A stretch of 64,000 nucleotides of DNA from Elusimicrobiota bacterium (GTDB taxonomy: Bacteria; Elusimicrobiota; Elusimicrobia; UBA1565; UBA9628), in NCBI GenBank assembly GCA_016218575.1, contig JACRDN010000019.1:1-64000 (forward strand), read 5' to 3'. Below the pieces are notes generated by a model. That model saw only the letters and a list, made by a program, of their open reading frames with translations, was not told where the DNA came from and made no database searches. The position numbers and the translations under genes were made by a program. Shown here in pieces: positions 50,553 through 59,187 of the stretch. Position 1 is the stretch's first letter, and every line of letters begins with the position of its first letter.

Positions 50553-51595
50553 AAACGACGGCCTCTCTTTTGGCTTTGTTCCTGGCTGTTCCCAGCCATG
50601 GGATTTCCCTTTACAGCGGCTTGGCGGCTCCCGAGGCCGCCCCTAGGTCCGGGGCTCTTTGGACGCCTCCTGCCGCGGAGATTCCGCGTCTTCTGCGCTC
50701 GAGCCTGGAGCTTTTCGCCCCGGGTCTGGGCGAGGCATTGCTTCCCGCGGTCGCCGCGGCCAAGCCGGGTTTTCCTGACGGCATTCCCCCGCAGGAAGAG
50801 CTGCTGCGCGAAATGAGGATGTCTCCTCTCACCAACAAAGCCAGGGAGGAGGCCGTGATAGGGCTTTTGCGCCAAGCCGGAGCTGACGCGCAAAAAATCG
50901 TCACCATCAGGGAAGGGGAGACTCTCCCTCTCAATGTTTTCGACACGGTGATCCGCCAAGAGGCGGGGGATGGAAAATACAATTATTATGTGGTGAAGGA
51001 GGGGCGCGGCGATGCCCTGGTTGTTTCCGGGGCCCATCATGACAAGGTTTCGGTGGGCGCTGGAACCATAGACAATTGGGGTGGGTCCACTTTGGAAGCC
51101 AACGTCTATGAAGTCCTTCGCTTAGAGGCGCTGGAGGCGACTCATGTCATGGCTCTGTTTGCCCGCGAAGAGGAGGGCCTGCTGGGGTCCAAGGCTTGGC
51201 TCGCCGCGGCCTGGGATTTCAAGGATCGCGTCAAGGCGATGCTCAACCTCGACACCTTCTCCGTGGACGGAACTTTCTCCTGGAAGAACAATTCCACTCC
51301 CTGGATGCTGGCCTTGGTCAAGGAAGTGGCCCTGCGGCAGGGGTTGGATTTGACGGAGGCTGTTTTGCGCGGCGGAGACTCGGACTCATCCACCTTCCGC
51401 GACGCTGGGATCTCCGGGATGACTCTTTACGGGTGCAGCCAAAGGAGGATGTTCGACATCATCCATACCTCGCGGGACACCATGGCCGTTTTTTCCCTGC
51501 CGCATTATGTCAATGCCTTGAAATTGGCCGTCGCTTTTTTAAGGGCGCTGGACAGTCATCCCTTCCTTCCTGACGTGAGAATGAACAGGGCCTAA
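50549..51595 (+). CDS. secreted M28 zinc aminopeptidase-like
   Basis: The product (348 aa) has a signal peptide (MKTTASLLALFLAVPSHG). The M28 fold shows VVSGAHHDKVSVGAGTIDNWGGS (His and Asp ligands), ALFAREEEGLLGSKAW (catalytic Glu pair), AMLNLDTF (Asp), GGDSDSSTFRDAG and IIHTSRDTM (final His). It likely removes N-terminal residues from extracytoplasmic peptides. It is translationally coupled to the ABC ATPase, tying peptide and sugar scavenging into one operon. The start at 50549 is chosen for the signal peptide and ATGA overlap. Confidence 0.88.
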   Translation: MKTTASLLALFLAVPSHGISLYSGLAAPEAAPRSGALWTPPAAEIPRLLRSSLELFAPGLGEALLPAVAAAKPGFPDGIPPQEELLREMRMSPLTNKAREEAVIGLLRQAGADAQKIVTIREGETLPLNVFDTVIRQEAGDGKYNYYVVKEGRGDALVVSGAHHDKVSVGAGTIDNWGGSTLEANVYEVLRLEALEATHVMALFAREEEGLLGSKAWLAAAWDFKDRVKAMLNLDTFSVDGTFSWKNNSTPWMLALVKEVALRQGLDLTEAVLRGGDSDSSTFRDAGISGMTLYGCSQRRMFDIIHTSRDTMAVFSLPHYVNALKLAVAFLRALDSHPFLPDVRMNRA

Positions 51596-51603
51596 CCCGG
51601 CCT

Positions 51604-51669
51604 GGGCCTTATGACCGCCTCTCCCTAGGCCTTTGGGCCTACCGGGGATTTTAGGCACGTTTGTAAAAT
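51604..51669 (+). promoter_or_regulatory. tandem-box promoter, copy C
   Basis: Box 1 GGGCCTTATGA starts at 51604. Box 2 AGGCCTTTGGGCCTA starts at 51627, 23 bp later. The -10 TAAAAT is at 51664-51669, 37 bp after the start of box 2. The ATG of the MFS-like gene is 9 nt downstream (51679). There is no -35 consensus. Box 2 is also a small hairpin (TAGGCC/GGCCTA) that might end the upstream transcript. Confidence 0.65.
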
Positions 51670-51678
51670 GGCCGGGCC

Positions 51679-53757
51679 ATGAAGAGGCTGGGGTCGGTCC
51701 GGCGCGCTGCGAAATCCTTCGTTCGCCTGGCCTGCGCATTCTCCCTCATCGCCGTTTCCCCTGGGGCGCAAGGCGCATCAGCAGCGGCTAGTCGCGCGGG
51801 GCGCCCAGAGCGCTCCGCGCCGGGAAAGTCCGACTACGGAAAGATTCTCTTCGCCGCCCAAGCTGCAGGTTTGGGCGGCGGCATGCCCGCCCTCCCCCCG
51901 CCCGCGGCGCGGGCTCTTTATTCCTGGGCCCTGACGCCGACGGCGCGCCTGAGGGTGCCGAGGCGGGACCCGGCGTTTAGGCGCAAGTCCCGCAGGGCTC
52001 TGCGCCTTTTGGCCCAGAGTTTGAAAGCGGCGCGGATCCCGGATCGAGGGGGCGTTCTCGACCGGTTTTACCAGTACTCGCGGCCGTGGCTGTTCCAAGA
52101 ATCGTTCCCGCTGAGCCTGCTTGTTCCCCGAGCGCCGCCGGCGCTTTCCCGGCCGGCCTCCGGGCCCGCCGCCGGCGTCCAGGAGAAATCCGAGGCTCCC
52201 GCCGCTCCGGCCGAGCGCGTCGATAAGCGCGCGGCCTTCAACGGGATTTTCATCCAAAGGACTCTCGCGATCGCGGCCTTCTTTTTCGTGCAGATAGCCC
52301 TCTACAGCGTGGCCCTGGCCCAGCCGGGGATCGGCGAGGCTGGTTTCTCTCAGCTGATGGCCATCGGGGCGCTCGCCCCCATCGCCACGGGGCCCTTCAA
52401 CGGGCTCATCGCCAACAGATTTTCCAGCAAGCATGGCATATACGCGACCGCGAGCCTGCGCATCCTCCTATGCTCCGCCTTTCTCGCCCTGCCGGGCCTG
52501 GGCGCGGTCAACTTCGGGACCTTGCTCGCCTTCAGCGTCATCAACAACTGGATCAATACCTCGACGGTGGTCATAGAGATCGGCGCCTTCAAGAGGCTGG
52601 ATCCTGCGCGCATCAAGACCTTCATCGCGCTGGGCAACATCCATTTCACGGCCATGCAGGTGGCCTTGGGCTTGATCCTCAATATGGGGCGCTTCGTGGA
52701 CCAGAATCCCATGGGCGCGTTTTACTTCTCGGCGGCGGCCCATGCCTTGGTCATTCTCGCGGCCGCGGCCATGATCCCCGCGGTCCGCGCCTTGCCGGCC
52801 GCGGCGGCCGCCGTCGCGGCCAGGCCCGCGGTGGAAAAAGCCCGGGGGTTCCTGGCGCGGTATTGGCGGGAGGCCCTGCTCTTGGGAGCGAGCATCGGAG
52901 GCTATTTCCTCCTGCAATCCACTGTGCCCGTCGCCCTGGCCCTGGTCTGGTGGATTTCCCGCACGCCGAACTTCTCCCTTCTGTGGAAAAACCCCGCGCT
53001 GCGCTGCGCCGTTCTGTTCACGGCCCTGGCGGCGGCCCTGTTCATCCCTCTGCAGTATTTGACCTTGAATTCCCTGGCCAAGGCCTTGGCCGGCGCGAAT
53101 GCGGGAAGCGGAGCCCTCTTGGGGCAGTTCACCGGCGCCTTCTGCTTCGGGCAGTTGACGGCCAACGCCACCCAGGCTCCTCTGGGGACGGCGACCATCA
53201 TGGGACGGAAAGTGGACCGTCAGGTTCTGGTCCAGGCTTTGGTCCTGGGCCTGGCCGCGAGCTGGGTTTTCTTCCGCTTGGCCCCGGGCAACGCTTGGGC
53301 CGCGCTCGCCGCCGCCCTCGCGGGGGCTCTCTTGATGGCCTTGAGCTCCCGTATGAGCCAGCGCGCCTGGATCCAGTTCTACGGGGTCGGGCTTTCCTTC
53401 ATCCTCCTGCCCTGGTTCTTCTGGGGAGCCCATCCCGCTCTGCTCTTGAGCCTTTTCATGATCGGCTTGTTCAGCGGGGCCGCGAGCGTCGCCCTTTCCG
53501 GCTATTTCAACGAAAGGGCCCCCGCGCTTCATTTCGACGTCTTGAACGGGATACAAAGCTCGCTTGTGAGCGCTGCGATCGGTCTGGGGTTCTCGGCGAC
53601 GGCGATTTTCTGGGCCTTAATCGGGGCTCCCCTGTATCCAAGAATGCTCGTCGCCTTGGGGGGGATATTTCTCGCGGCGGGTGCGGCCTTCCTGTGGGCG
53701 CCCCGGTTCTTGCCGGGTTTGGACGCTGTCGTATCACGGAGGAGAAATGACGCATAA
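51679..53757 (+). CDS. signal-peptide MFS-like transporter
   Basis: The 692-aa product has an N-terminal signal-like segment (residues about 15-33) and about 150 residues of Arg/Pro/Ala-rich soluble sequence. A polytopic domain of 11-12 hydrophobic helices starts near residue 192 (FIQRTLAIAAFFFVQIALYS), with a central loop near 375-395. It looks like a major facilitator but lacks an obvious canonical loop 2-3 motif, so substrate and even family are uncertain. A secretion leader plus a long periplasm-facing region before MFS helices is unusual. It is transcribed from the tandem-box promoter and overlaps the next gene by 11 bp. Confidence 0.65.
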   Translation: MKRLGSVRRAAKSFVRLACAFSLIAVSPGAQGASAAASRAGRPERSAPGKSDYGKILFAAQAAGLGGGMPALPPPAARALYSWALTPTARLRVPRRDPAFRRKSRRALRLLAQSLKAARIPDRGGVLDRFYQYSRPWLFQESFPLSLLVPRAPPALSRPASGPAAGVQEKSEAPAAPAERVDKRAAFNGIFIQRTLAIAAFFFVQIALYSVALAQPGIGEAGFSQLMAIGALAPIATGPFNGLIANRFSSKHGIYATASLRILLCSAFLALPGLGAVNFGTLLAFSVINNWINTSTVVIEIGAFKRLDPARIKTFIALGNIHFTAMQVALGLILNMGRFVDQNPMGAFYFSAAAHALVILAAAAMIPAVRALPAAAAAVAARPAVEKARGFLARYWREALLLGASIGGYFLLQSTVPVALALVWWISRTPNFSLLWKNPALRCAVLFTALAAALFIPLQYLTLNSLAKALAGANAGSGALLGQFTGAFCFGQLTANATQAPLGTATIMGRKVDRQVLVQALVLGLAASWVFFRLAPGNAWAALAAALAGALLMALSSRMSQRAWIQFYGVGLSFILLPWFFWGAHPALLLSLFMIGLFSGAASVALSGYFNERAPALHFDVLNGIQSSLVSAAIGLGFSATAIFWALIGAPLYPRMLVALGGIFLAAGAAFLWAPRFLPGLDAVVSRRRNDA

Positions 53758-55015
53758 ATTGTCGAGACTTCCCGGAGCGGTTTTGTCTTTGACGATGATT
53801 TGCAACGGCGTCGTCCCGGCTTGGGCGGGGCGGGCCCAAGCCATTGCGGCAAACGGCCGTCAGGCCGCCTTGGGCGTGAGCCTCTCCCTTACCGGCTTGT
53901 CCATGCCGGTGGCCCCTCGACTGCCGGGGCCGGTTCTTCGTCCCCGGCTATGGCAGCCCGCGTCGGCCCGCGTGGTCCAAACCCGGGCCGGCTACCGGGT
54001 CGTCCACCTCGTCCTGCGGACCATGGCCAATCAATGGGGTCTGGGATTCAGCCTGCCCCTCATGGGCGGCAGCCTCGCCGAGGGCGTGATGAACGAGGCG
54101 GCTCAAAGAAGGGTCCTTTTCATCGACCGAGACGATACCTTGACGCGGAACGTGGAGGCCATGACCGAGGCCCAGGCCGCGCCTCTTTTAGAAGGCCTCA
54201 GGAACGGCAAGTTCCCGGTCGTAATCACGGATCGCCCCGCCGACGCCATGGAAAACGATCCCGGAAACTCGGCGTTCGAGAAATTAGCTCCTCTCCTGGT
54301 TCCGGCCGCGGCGGGGATGCTCATCGGCACCAACCGGGGCGGCCGGGTATACCGCCTGGACGCCGATGGGCGCCCTCAAAGCGCTCATGAGGTTCCGCCT
54401 TTCTCTACCGAGGAGCAGGTTTTGATCCGGTCGGCCGTGGATGCGGTCGTGGCCGAGCTTCCCAAGCTCGGCACGGGGCTCAACCCCTCCAAGGGAGTGG
54501 ACCTCGAGCCCCATAGCGGCTCCGTTCTCCTGCGGGTGGGCACTCCCCTTGAAATCGTGCATAAGGCCGCGGGCATCCTGCAGGAGGCCTTGGAAAAGCG
54601 GGGCATACGCCACGAGGTGGTTTACCGCATGCCCGCCAACCCCGCGCAGCCGCCATACATCTCGTTTTCCAAGGTGGATAAGGCCTCGGCCGTGGCCTGG
54701 GTCGCTCAGGAGTACGGCATCCGCGCCGAGGAGGCCGTGGGAGTGGGAGACGGCATGATGGCCCCGATCAACCGCAAGGGGTCTTGGTCCCCGGCCGCGC
54801 AGGAGGCCGCGGACCTTGGGCGGTTCCTGAGCGGCAGGGACGTTTTGCTTAAAGGGAGCGCCAAGGACGCCAACATGCAGAAGGGCCTTTTCGGCATGAT
54901 GCTCTTGAGCGTCGGGCTCTTCGGGGATCCTCGCCTCGAGAATATTTTCGTCCTGCCGGAATTCGGCCCCGATATGACCGCGCGGTTTCTGAGGAAATGG
55001 GCGGCCGTCGAGTGA
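53747..55015 (+). CDS. HAD-superfamily protein with signal peptide
   Basis: The product (422 aa) has a signal peptide (residues 1-27, VVPAWA cleavage) and a region of about 90 residues. A HAD fold follows: motif I FIDRDDTLT (DxDxT, about 124-132), motif II VVITDRP, the Lys region SFSKVDKASAVAWVAQEYGI and motif IV VGVGDGMMAPIN. The second acidic residue of the usual GDxxND is missing. It resembles Cof/sucrose-phosphatase-type HAD phosphatases, which are normally cytosolic. Export makes a periplasmic sugar-phosphate phosphatase plausible, and reduced activity is also possible. GGAG lies just upstream of the ATG. Confidence 0.7.
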   Translation: MTHKLSRLPGAVLSLTMICNGVVPAWAGRAQAIAANGRQAALGVSLSLTGLSMPVAPRLPGPVLRPRLWQPASARVVQTRAGYRVVHLVLRTMANQWGLGFSLPLMGGSLAEGVMNEAAQRRVLFIDRDDTLTRNVEAMTEAQAAPLLEGLRNGKFPVVITDRPADAMENDPGNSAFEKLAPLLVPAAAGMLIGTNRGGRVYRLDADGRPQSAHEVPPFSTEEQVLIRSAVDAVVAELPKLGTGLNPSKGVDLEPHSGSVLLRVGTPLEIVHKAAGILQEALEKRGIRHEVVYRMPANPAQPPYISFSKVDKASAVAWVAQEYGIRAEEAVGVGDGMMAPINRKGSWSPAAQEAADLGRFLSGRDVLLKGSAKDANMQKGLFGMMLLSVGLFGDPRLENIFVLPEFGPDMTARFLRKWAAVE

Positions 55016-55022
55016 GGCAAGC

Positions 55023-55694
55023 ATGAAGAGAATATCGCCGGTTTTGTGCCTGTGCGTGCTGCCCGTCCTGGCCATCGCGGGAGACGACCGTCTCTCGGCG
55101 GGCCTGCGCCAAACCTTGGCCGCGATGGAGGATGGCGGCGGAAGCGTCGGAGAAATGGTGGTCAATGAGATCAGGGACCGGCGGATCGCGGTCATATTCC
55201 AACGGCAAGAGCCGGCTTCCACGTATGAGGTCGCGCGGGACAAGACCGTCGCCATTTATTTAAGCGACGCCCTGCCCCCGGAGCCGCGGATACTAGCCCC
55301 CCTGATCGCCCGCGAGATCGGGCTATTGACGGTCTCGAGCATGATCGAGAGCGCTGAGAGCCATTACATGTGGCACAGTCTGATGGCGCGGGCTTGGCGC
55401 GAGCTCGGAGGCGAGCCTCGGACCTTGCCCATAATAGACGAGGATTCAGGCTACAAAAACGAGGCCATGGCCGGGGAAATCGCGCTTTGGCTGCGCGCCA
55501 GATATGATTTGTCGGCGGTTTCCCGTTTCCACGGGGTGCGGACCATCGCCGAGCTCAAGGGCGAGATCGCGGGCAAAATCAGCGCGGGCGACGACGTTTT
55601 TAGAAATCAAATGATCTTATATTGGCTTGAGCGCGACGAGGAGGTATTCCGGTCGTTCCTGCAAAAGGAGAGGGAATGGATCCTAAGCCGCTAG
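55023..55694 (+). CDS. secreted protein, unknown
   Basis: The 223-aa product has a clear signal peptide (MKRISPVLCLCVLPVLAIAG). The mature part is mixed alpha/beta with no recognised domain. Notable segments are MVVNEIRDRRIAVIFQRQ, APLIAREIGLLTVSSMIESAESHYMW and YLERDEEVF-like YWLERDEEVFRSFLQKE. The two His residues in ESHYMWHSL do not form a known metal motif. It starts 7 nt after the HAD gene and overlaps the next by 19 bp, so it acts in the same transcription unit. Confidence 0.6.
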   Translation: MKRISPVLCLCVLPVLAIAGDDRLSAGLRQTLAAMEDGGGSVGEMVVNEIRDRRIAVIFQRQEPASTYEVARDKTVAIYLSDALPPEPRILAPLIAREIGLLTVSSMIESAESHYMWHSLMARAWRELGGEPRTLPIIDEDSGYKNEAMAGEIALWLRARYDLSAVSRFHGVRTIAELKGEIAGKISAGDDVFRNQMILYWLERDEEVFRSFLQKEREWILSR

Positions 55695-56272
55695 TTCCGG
55701 TAAGGCTCGAGGACGGCAGCTCTTTTTCCATCCTCTTCGCGGCTCCGGATGAGCCCCGCGCCTGGCTCGAGGGAGGGGATTTCTTCTTCGGATCTCCGGT
55801 CGTGTTCGTTAAAAACCTCGAGTCGGAGAGCGTCGAGGCCGCGGCCCAGGCTCTGGCTCAGGACATGGGCGGGTATTGGCTGCGCTACTACCATAGGGCG
55901 ACCGGAGTCCGCCTGCGGTTCCGTAAGTCCGGAAAAAGGAAAGGGCTTGAGAGAGTGGCCGAGGTTTCCTTGAGCGAGGTGTTGGAGACTTCCGCCGGCG
56001 AGGGCTGCGCCGTGATCCAAGTTCGGCTCGAGGACGGCCGCATCTTCTCGATCCTGGCGGCCACGCCCTCCTGGTTCGAGGAGGCCTTCAGACGCTTTAA
56101 GCTCGATTTCTATTTCGGTCCTTGCGTCCTTTTCCTGCGCCGCCTCGATACCTCCACGGCGCGCCGCGCCGTGGAGGCCATGGCGGCCGAGGGCGCGCAT
56201 CGGCTCTGCCTTTATGACACCCCCCGCGCAACTTTGCCGGAAGTCTTGGCGCGATTCAAGGAAAGCCACTGA
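55676..56272 (+). CDS. tandem-duplicated domain protein, unknown
   Basis: The 198-aa product has no signal peptide. Two copies of a domain of about 70 residues are visible: VPVRLEDGSSFSILFAAP...DFFFGSPVVFVKNL...YWLRYYH (residues 7-75) and IQVRLEDGRIFSILAATP...DFYFGPCVLFLRRL...HRLCLYD (about 113-182). Each has VRLEDGxxFSIL, D(F/Y)(F/Y)FG and a following helix. No known family is recognised. It is the only non-exported product in this gene group besides the receiver protein. It overlaps the previous gene and ends 4 nt before the GGDEF gene. Confidence 0.65.
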   Translation: MDPKPLVPVRLEDGSSFSILFAAPDEPRAWLEGGDFFFGSPVVFVKNLESESVEAAAQALAQDMGGYWLRYYHRATGVRLRFRKSGKRKGLERVAEVSLSEVLETSAGEGCAVIQVRLEDGRIFSILAATPSWFEEAFRRFKLDFYFGPCVLFLRRLDTSTARRAVEAMAAEGAHRLCLYDTPRATLPEVLARFKESH

Positions 56273-56276
56273 CCTC

Positions 56277-57707
56277 ATGAAGGCCCTTCTGGCGGCAGCC
56301 TTCTTGACTGTTTGCGGCGGCTGGGCCGCCGGAGCCGAGTCGAGACCGCAGGGCCGCGTGCGCCTTCTAAGCCTTCTCTCCTCTCCCGGGCTTTCCGCTC
56401 CGGTCGGCAGGCCTTTCGAGGGCGTTTCTCAGGAGGCGGCGCGGTTTCGCGCGCCTTTTCGCCGTCTGCTGGCGGCGGCCAGGCGCAGCCGCGCTCTGTC
56501 GCGGCGGGGTCTGTCGGCGCTTCGCCGGGCCGGCTACAGGGACCAGATGACGGGCCTCTACAACGGCCTCTACTTGGAGGAGCACCTGGGGTCTTTGGTC
56601 AAGGCAAGCGCCGCCCTGCTCGTATTCAAGCTTGATTTTCTAAAGGAGATCAACGATGCCCTGGACCATGAGGCCGGGGACGAGTCCTTGAAGGCCTTGA
56701 GCGCGGTGGCTGGGGAATTCCTCGGCCGCGACGCTGTCCTGCTGCGGCGCAGCCCCACGGGCTTTGCGGCCTTCCTTAAGGACGGCCCGGAGGCGCCCGA
56801 GGAGGTGGCCGAGCATCTGCGCGCCGCCGTGGAGCGCAAACTGGGCGACCGGCGGTTCCCCGGGACCATCTCCATCGGAATCGCGGCGCTCGGCCGCGGC
56901 TCCTCGGCGCAAGAGCGCTATTTCCTGGCCTTCGAGGCCGCCGAAGCCGCGCGGCGAGCCGCCAAGCAAGCCGGAGGCAATCAAGCCGCGGCGTCAAGGC
57001 TCGAGGGCGCGACTTTGCTTGCGGCGAGGGCTTTCGAAAGCCGGCTGAAGTCGGCCAGTCCCCATTGGAGGGAAAGGTTGGACCGGCTTGACCGGGAGTC
57101 CCTCGGCGATATCGCGTCTCATCGCTCCCTAAGGGCCGGTCCGGATCCGGCTTCGTTTTTGGATCGGATGCGGGACGGCGCCGCCCGCTTGGCGCTCCAC
57201 GCCTTCGTCTATCGCAACCGCTTGACCGGTCTTCTCAACCGCCGATGGTTCGCCGAGAACATGGGGTGGCTTCTGGGCTCCGGGGAGTTCGGCCATTATC
57301 TTGCGCTCGACCTGGATCATTTCGGCGCGCTCAACGATCGCTTGAGGCGCGAACTCGGGCCGCGCCTGGGGGAGCAAAAGGGCGATGAGATCCTGTCCAG
57401 GGTGGGGAAAATTTTGGCCGAGGGCTCCGCGGACCAGGCCCTGCCCGTCCATTTGGGCGGCGAGGAGTTCATCATCATGTCCCGGCATTCCGATCCGAGG
57501 GGCTTCGCCGAGGAGATTCGTCTGGCAATCAAGAGGGCTCTCGGGGTCACGGTTTCGATCGCGGTCGCTCCGATCCTTGATAGCCAATGCGGAGGCAGCC
57601 GGGCCTGGGGCCTGACCATGGTCCTGGCCGAGGTCTTGCTCCATCGGGCCAAGGAGCTCGGCCGGGACAGGGTCGTGGAGCCGGGCGCGAGTCCCAGCAA
57701 GCTCTAG
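56277..57707 (+). CDS. exported tandem GGDEF-domain protein
   Basis: The product (476 aa) begins with a signal peptide (MKALLAAAFLTVCGGWAAGA). An Arg-rich linker precedes two GGDEF domains. The first (about 85-215) has DQMTGLYNGLYLEEHL but SPTGF (159-163) at the signature site, so it should be inactive. The second (about 310-460) has NRLTGLLNRRWF, LALDLDHFGALNDR and an intact GGEEF (394-398). Diguanylate cyclases need cytosolic GTP, so an exported cyclase is unexpected. The leader may act as an uncleaved anchor, or the domains may bind rather than make a nucleotide. No I-site RxxD was found with confidence. Confidence 0.75.
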   Translation: MKALLAAAFLTVCGGWAAGAESRPQGRVRLLSLLSSPGLSAPVGRPFEGVSQEAARFRAPFRRLLAAARRSRALSRRGLSALRRAGYRDQMTGLYNGLYLEEHLGSLVKASAALLVFKLDFLKEINDALDHEAGDESLKALSAVAGEFLGRDAVLLRRSPTGFAAFLKDGPEAPEEVAEHLRAAVERKLGDRRFPGTISIGIAALGRGSSAQERYFLAFEAAEAARRAAKQAGGNQAAASRLEGATLLAARAFESRLKSASPHWRERLDRLDRESLGDIASHRSLRAGPDPASFLDRMRDGAARLALHAFVYRNRLTGLLNRRWFAENMGWLLGSGEFGHYLALDLDHFGALNDRLRRELGPRLGEQKGDEILSRVGKILAEGSADQALPVHLGGEEFIIMSRHSDPRGFAEEIRLAIKRALGVTVSIAVAPILDSQCGGSRAWGLTMVLAEVLLHRAKELGRDRVVEPGASPSKL

Positions 57708-57771
57708 GTCTAATGCTGAGCGAGCTCTGGGACCTTAGACCCGTATGGGCTCCAAAGGCCGCGGATATAAT
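57706..57771 (+). promoter_or_regulatory. tandem-box promoter, copy B
   Basis: Box 1 AGGTCTAATGC is at 57706-57716 and box 2 GGGACCTTAGACCC at 57729-57742, 23 bp apart start to start. The -10 TATAAT is at 57766-57771, 37 bp after the start of box 2. The start codon used is 57787, 15 nt downstream. GGTCTAA and TTAGACC also form an inverted repeat (57707-57713 with 57735-57741), so a hairpin role is an alternative. The -35 position reads GTATGG. Confidence 0.65.
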
Positions 57772-57786
57772 GAGACAGTCGCCGAA

Positions 57787-59187
57787 ATGACAATGAAGCC
57801 TAAATTGTCGCTGTCGCGCCTCGCTCTAGCCGGAGCCCTCCTTCTTGGATCCCCGGCCGGCCAGGCCTTCGCCGGAGGGACCTTTCGCTCTTTTGCGGGA
57901 GCGCCGCAAATTCTGCGCATGGCCTTGCCTCCAATGAACGGAGGCGCGGATGCCGGGATTGCCGGCGGGCTTGGCGGCTTGCGCGAGCTCAAATTCCACT
58001 TGGGCAGCGCTTCCTTGCCTTTTGAGCCTCGGCTTCCCTTAAATACGGCGCCCGCGCCCGCGCGACTCGAGGCCATGGCGCGCCTGGCGGCCTTGTCGGA
58101 GCGCCGGGAGCTGAGGTTGAGCGGGTCGGGCGGGAACATCACGGCGGAAATGCTGAGAGGAGATTCCGGACGGATTTTTGGGGAAGTTCATGCCGAGGGT
58201 TCCGCGTTGGCCGTAGGCCTTGAGGAGACAGCGGCGGCCTTCCCTTCCGGGGCGCCGGTCTGGCCGGAGCGGAACTCCGGCAGCGACTTCGGGCCCGACG
58301 CGGGCATGGGCGGCCCTCGTGAAGCCGGTTCGGGCTTCATCGGTTTCCATGATGGCGGCGGTCTCGGCGGCGGCTACGTGGGTTACGGCGACGAGAGCCG
58401 GAACGGCGGGGGCGCATTTTTCGCGATGGCACTTCTAGCCGCGGCGCCCGCGGTTCCGGGGCTCGAGCATCTTTCGCACCAAGACCTCGGGACGGCTCTT
58501 TTCTTTGAGGCCTCCATGGCTTTCTCCTTGATTCTTCATGAAATTCTTCACGCGAGGCTCAGCCGTCGGCTGGGAGACGATCAGCCGGTGCTTGACAATC
58601 GCGGCAGCCTCAATCCCAAGGATTGGGGGACGCATATCAATCCCTGGGGAACCGTCATACTCCCCATGCTGTTCTTTTCGCTGATGGGCTGGATGCTGGG
58701 GGTCGCCAACCCCGTCGAACCCGAACCGCGCAAGTTCAAGGACCCGATCCGGGACCAAGCCAAGGCCGCGGTGGCCGGTCCTTTGGGCAATGCCGGCTTG
58801 GCCGTCCTGGGGGCCGGCGTTTTCGCCGCATTGACATCCTTGGGCGGGCATGTCGCGGCGGCTTATGCCTCTCTTTTCACGGTCGTCAACGTGACCTTGA
58901 CCTTGTTCAACTTGGTTCCGTTTCATCCGCTGGACGGCTCGAAGGTCGTCGGGCTTCTGCCGCCCGCCATCGCCGGCGAGATCCTCGATTTCTACAGCGC
59001 CGGCTTTTTGCGCTGGGTTCCTTTCTATGTCCTGCTGGCTGTCATGGCGACGACGGGGATAGGGGGCTGGATGGTGCTCAAGTCCAGCGCCCTCCTATTG
59101 GGGTTGGCCGGCTCCACGATGGGGACGGGGGTCCTGGTCGCGCTCTCGGCGGCTGCTTTGGCCGGATTTTGGCGGGTTCTCCGATGA
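57787..59187 (+). CDS. M50 site-2-protease-like with secreted Gly-rich domain
   Basis: The product (466 aa) has a signal peptide (residues 1-29) and about 180 residues of Gly/Ala-rich secreted sequence (GGGLGGGYVGYGDESRNGGG near 195-214). A C-terminal M50 membrane domain follows with zinc motif HEILH (251-255) and the third-ligand motif NLVPFHPLDGSK (Asp383) in a later helix. Site-2 proteases cleave membrane-bound regulators. The secreted N-terminal part could sense or recruit substrates. The ATG at 57787 or the Met two codons later both fit. The stop overlaps the receiver-domain gene start. Confidence 0.8.
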   Translation: MTMKPKLSLSRLALAGALLLGSPAGQAFAGGTFRSFAGAPQILRMALPPMNGGADAGIAGGLGGLRELKFHLGSASLPFEPRLPLNTAPAPARLEAMARLAALSERRELRLSGSGGNITAEMLRGDSGRIFGEVHAEGSALAVGLEETAAAFPSGAPVWPERNSGSDFGPDAGMGGPREAGSGFIGFHDGGGLGGGYVGYGDESRNGGGAFFAMALLAAAPAVPGLEHLSHQDLGTALFFEASMAFSLILHEILHARLSRRLGDDQPVLDNRGSLNPKDWGTHINPWGTVILPMLFFSLMGWMLGVANPVEPEPRKFKDPIRDQAKAAVAGPLGNAGLAVLGAGVFAALTSLGGHVAAAYASLFTVVNVTLTLFNLVPFHPLDGSKVVGLLPPAIAGEILDFYSAGFLRWVPFYVLLAVMATTGIGGWMVLKSSALLLGLAGSTMGTGVLVALSAAALAGFWRVLR

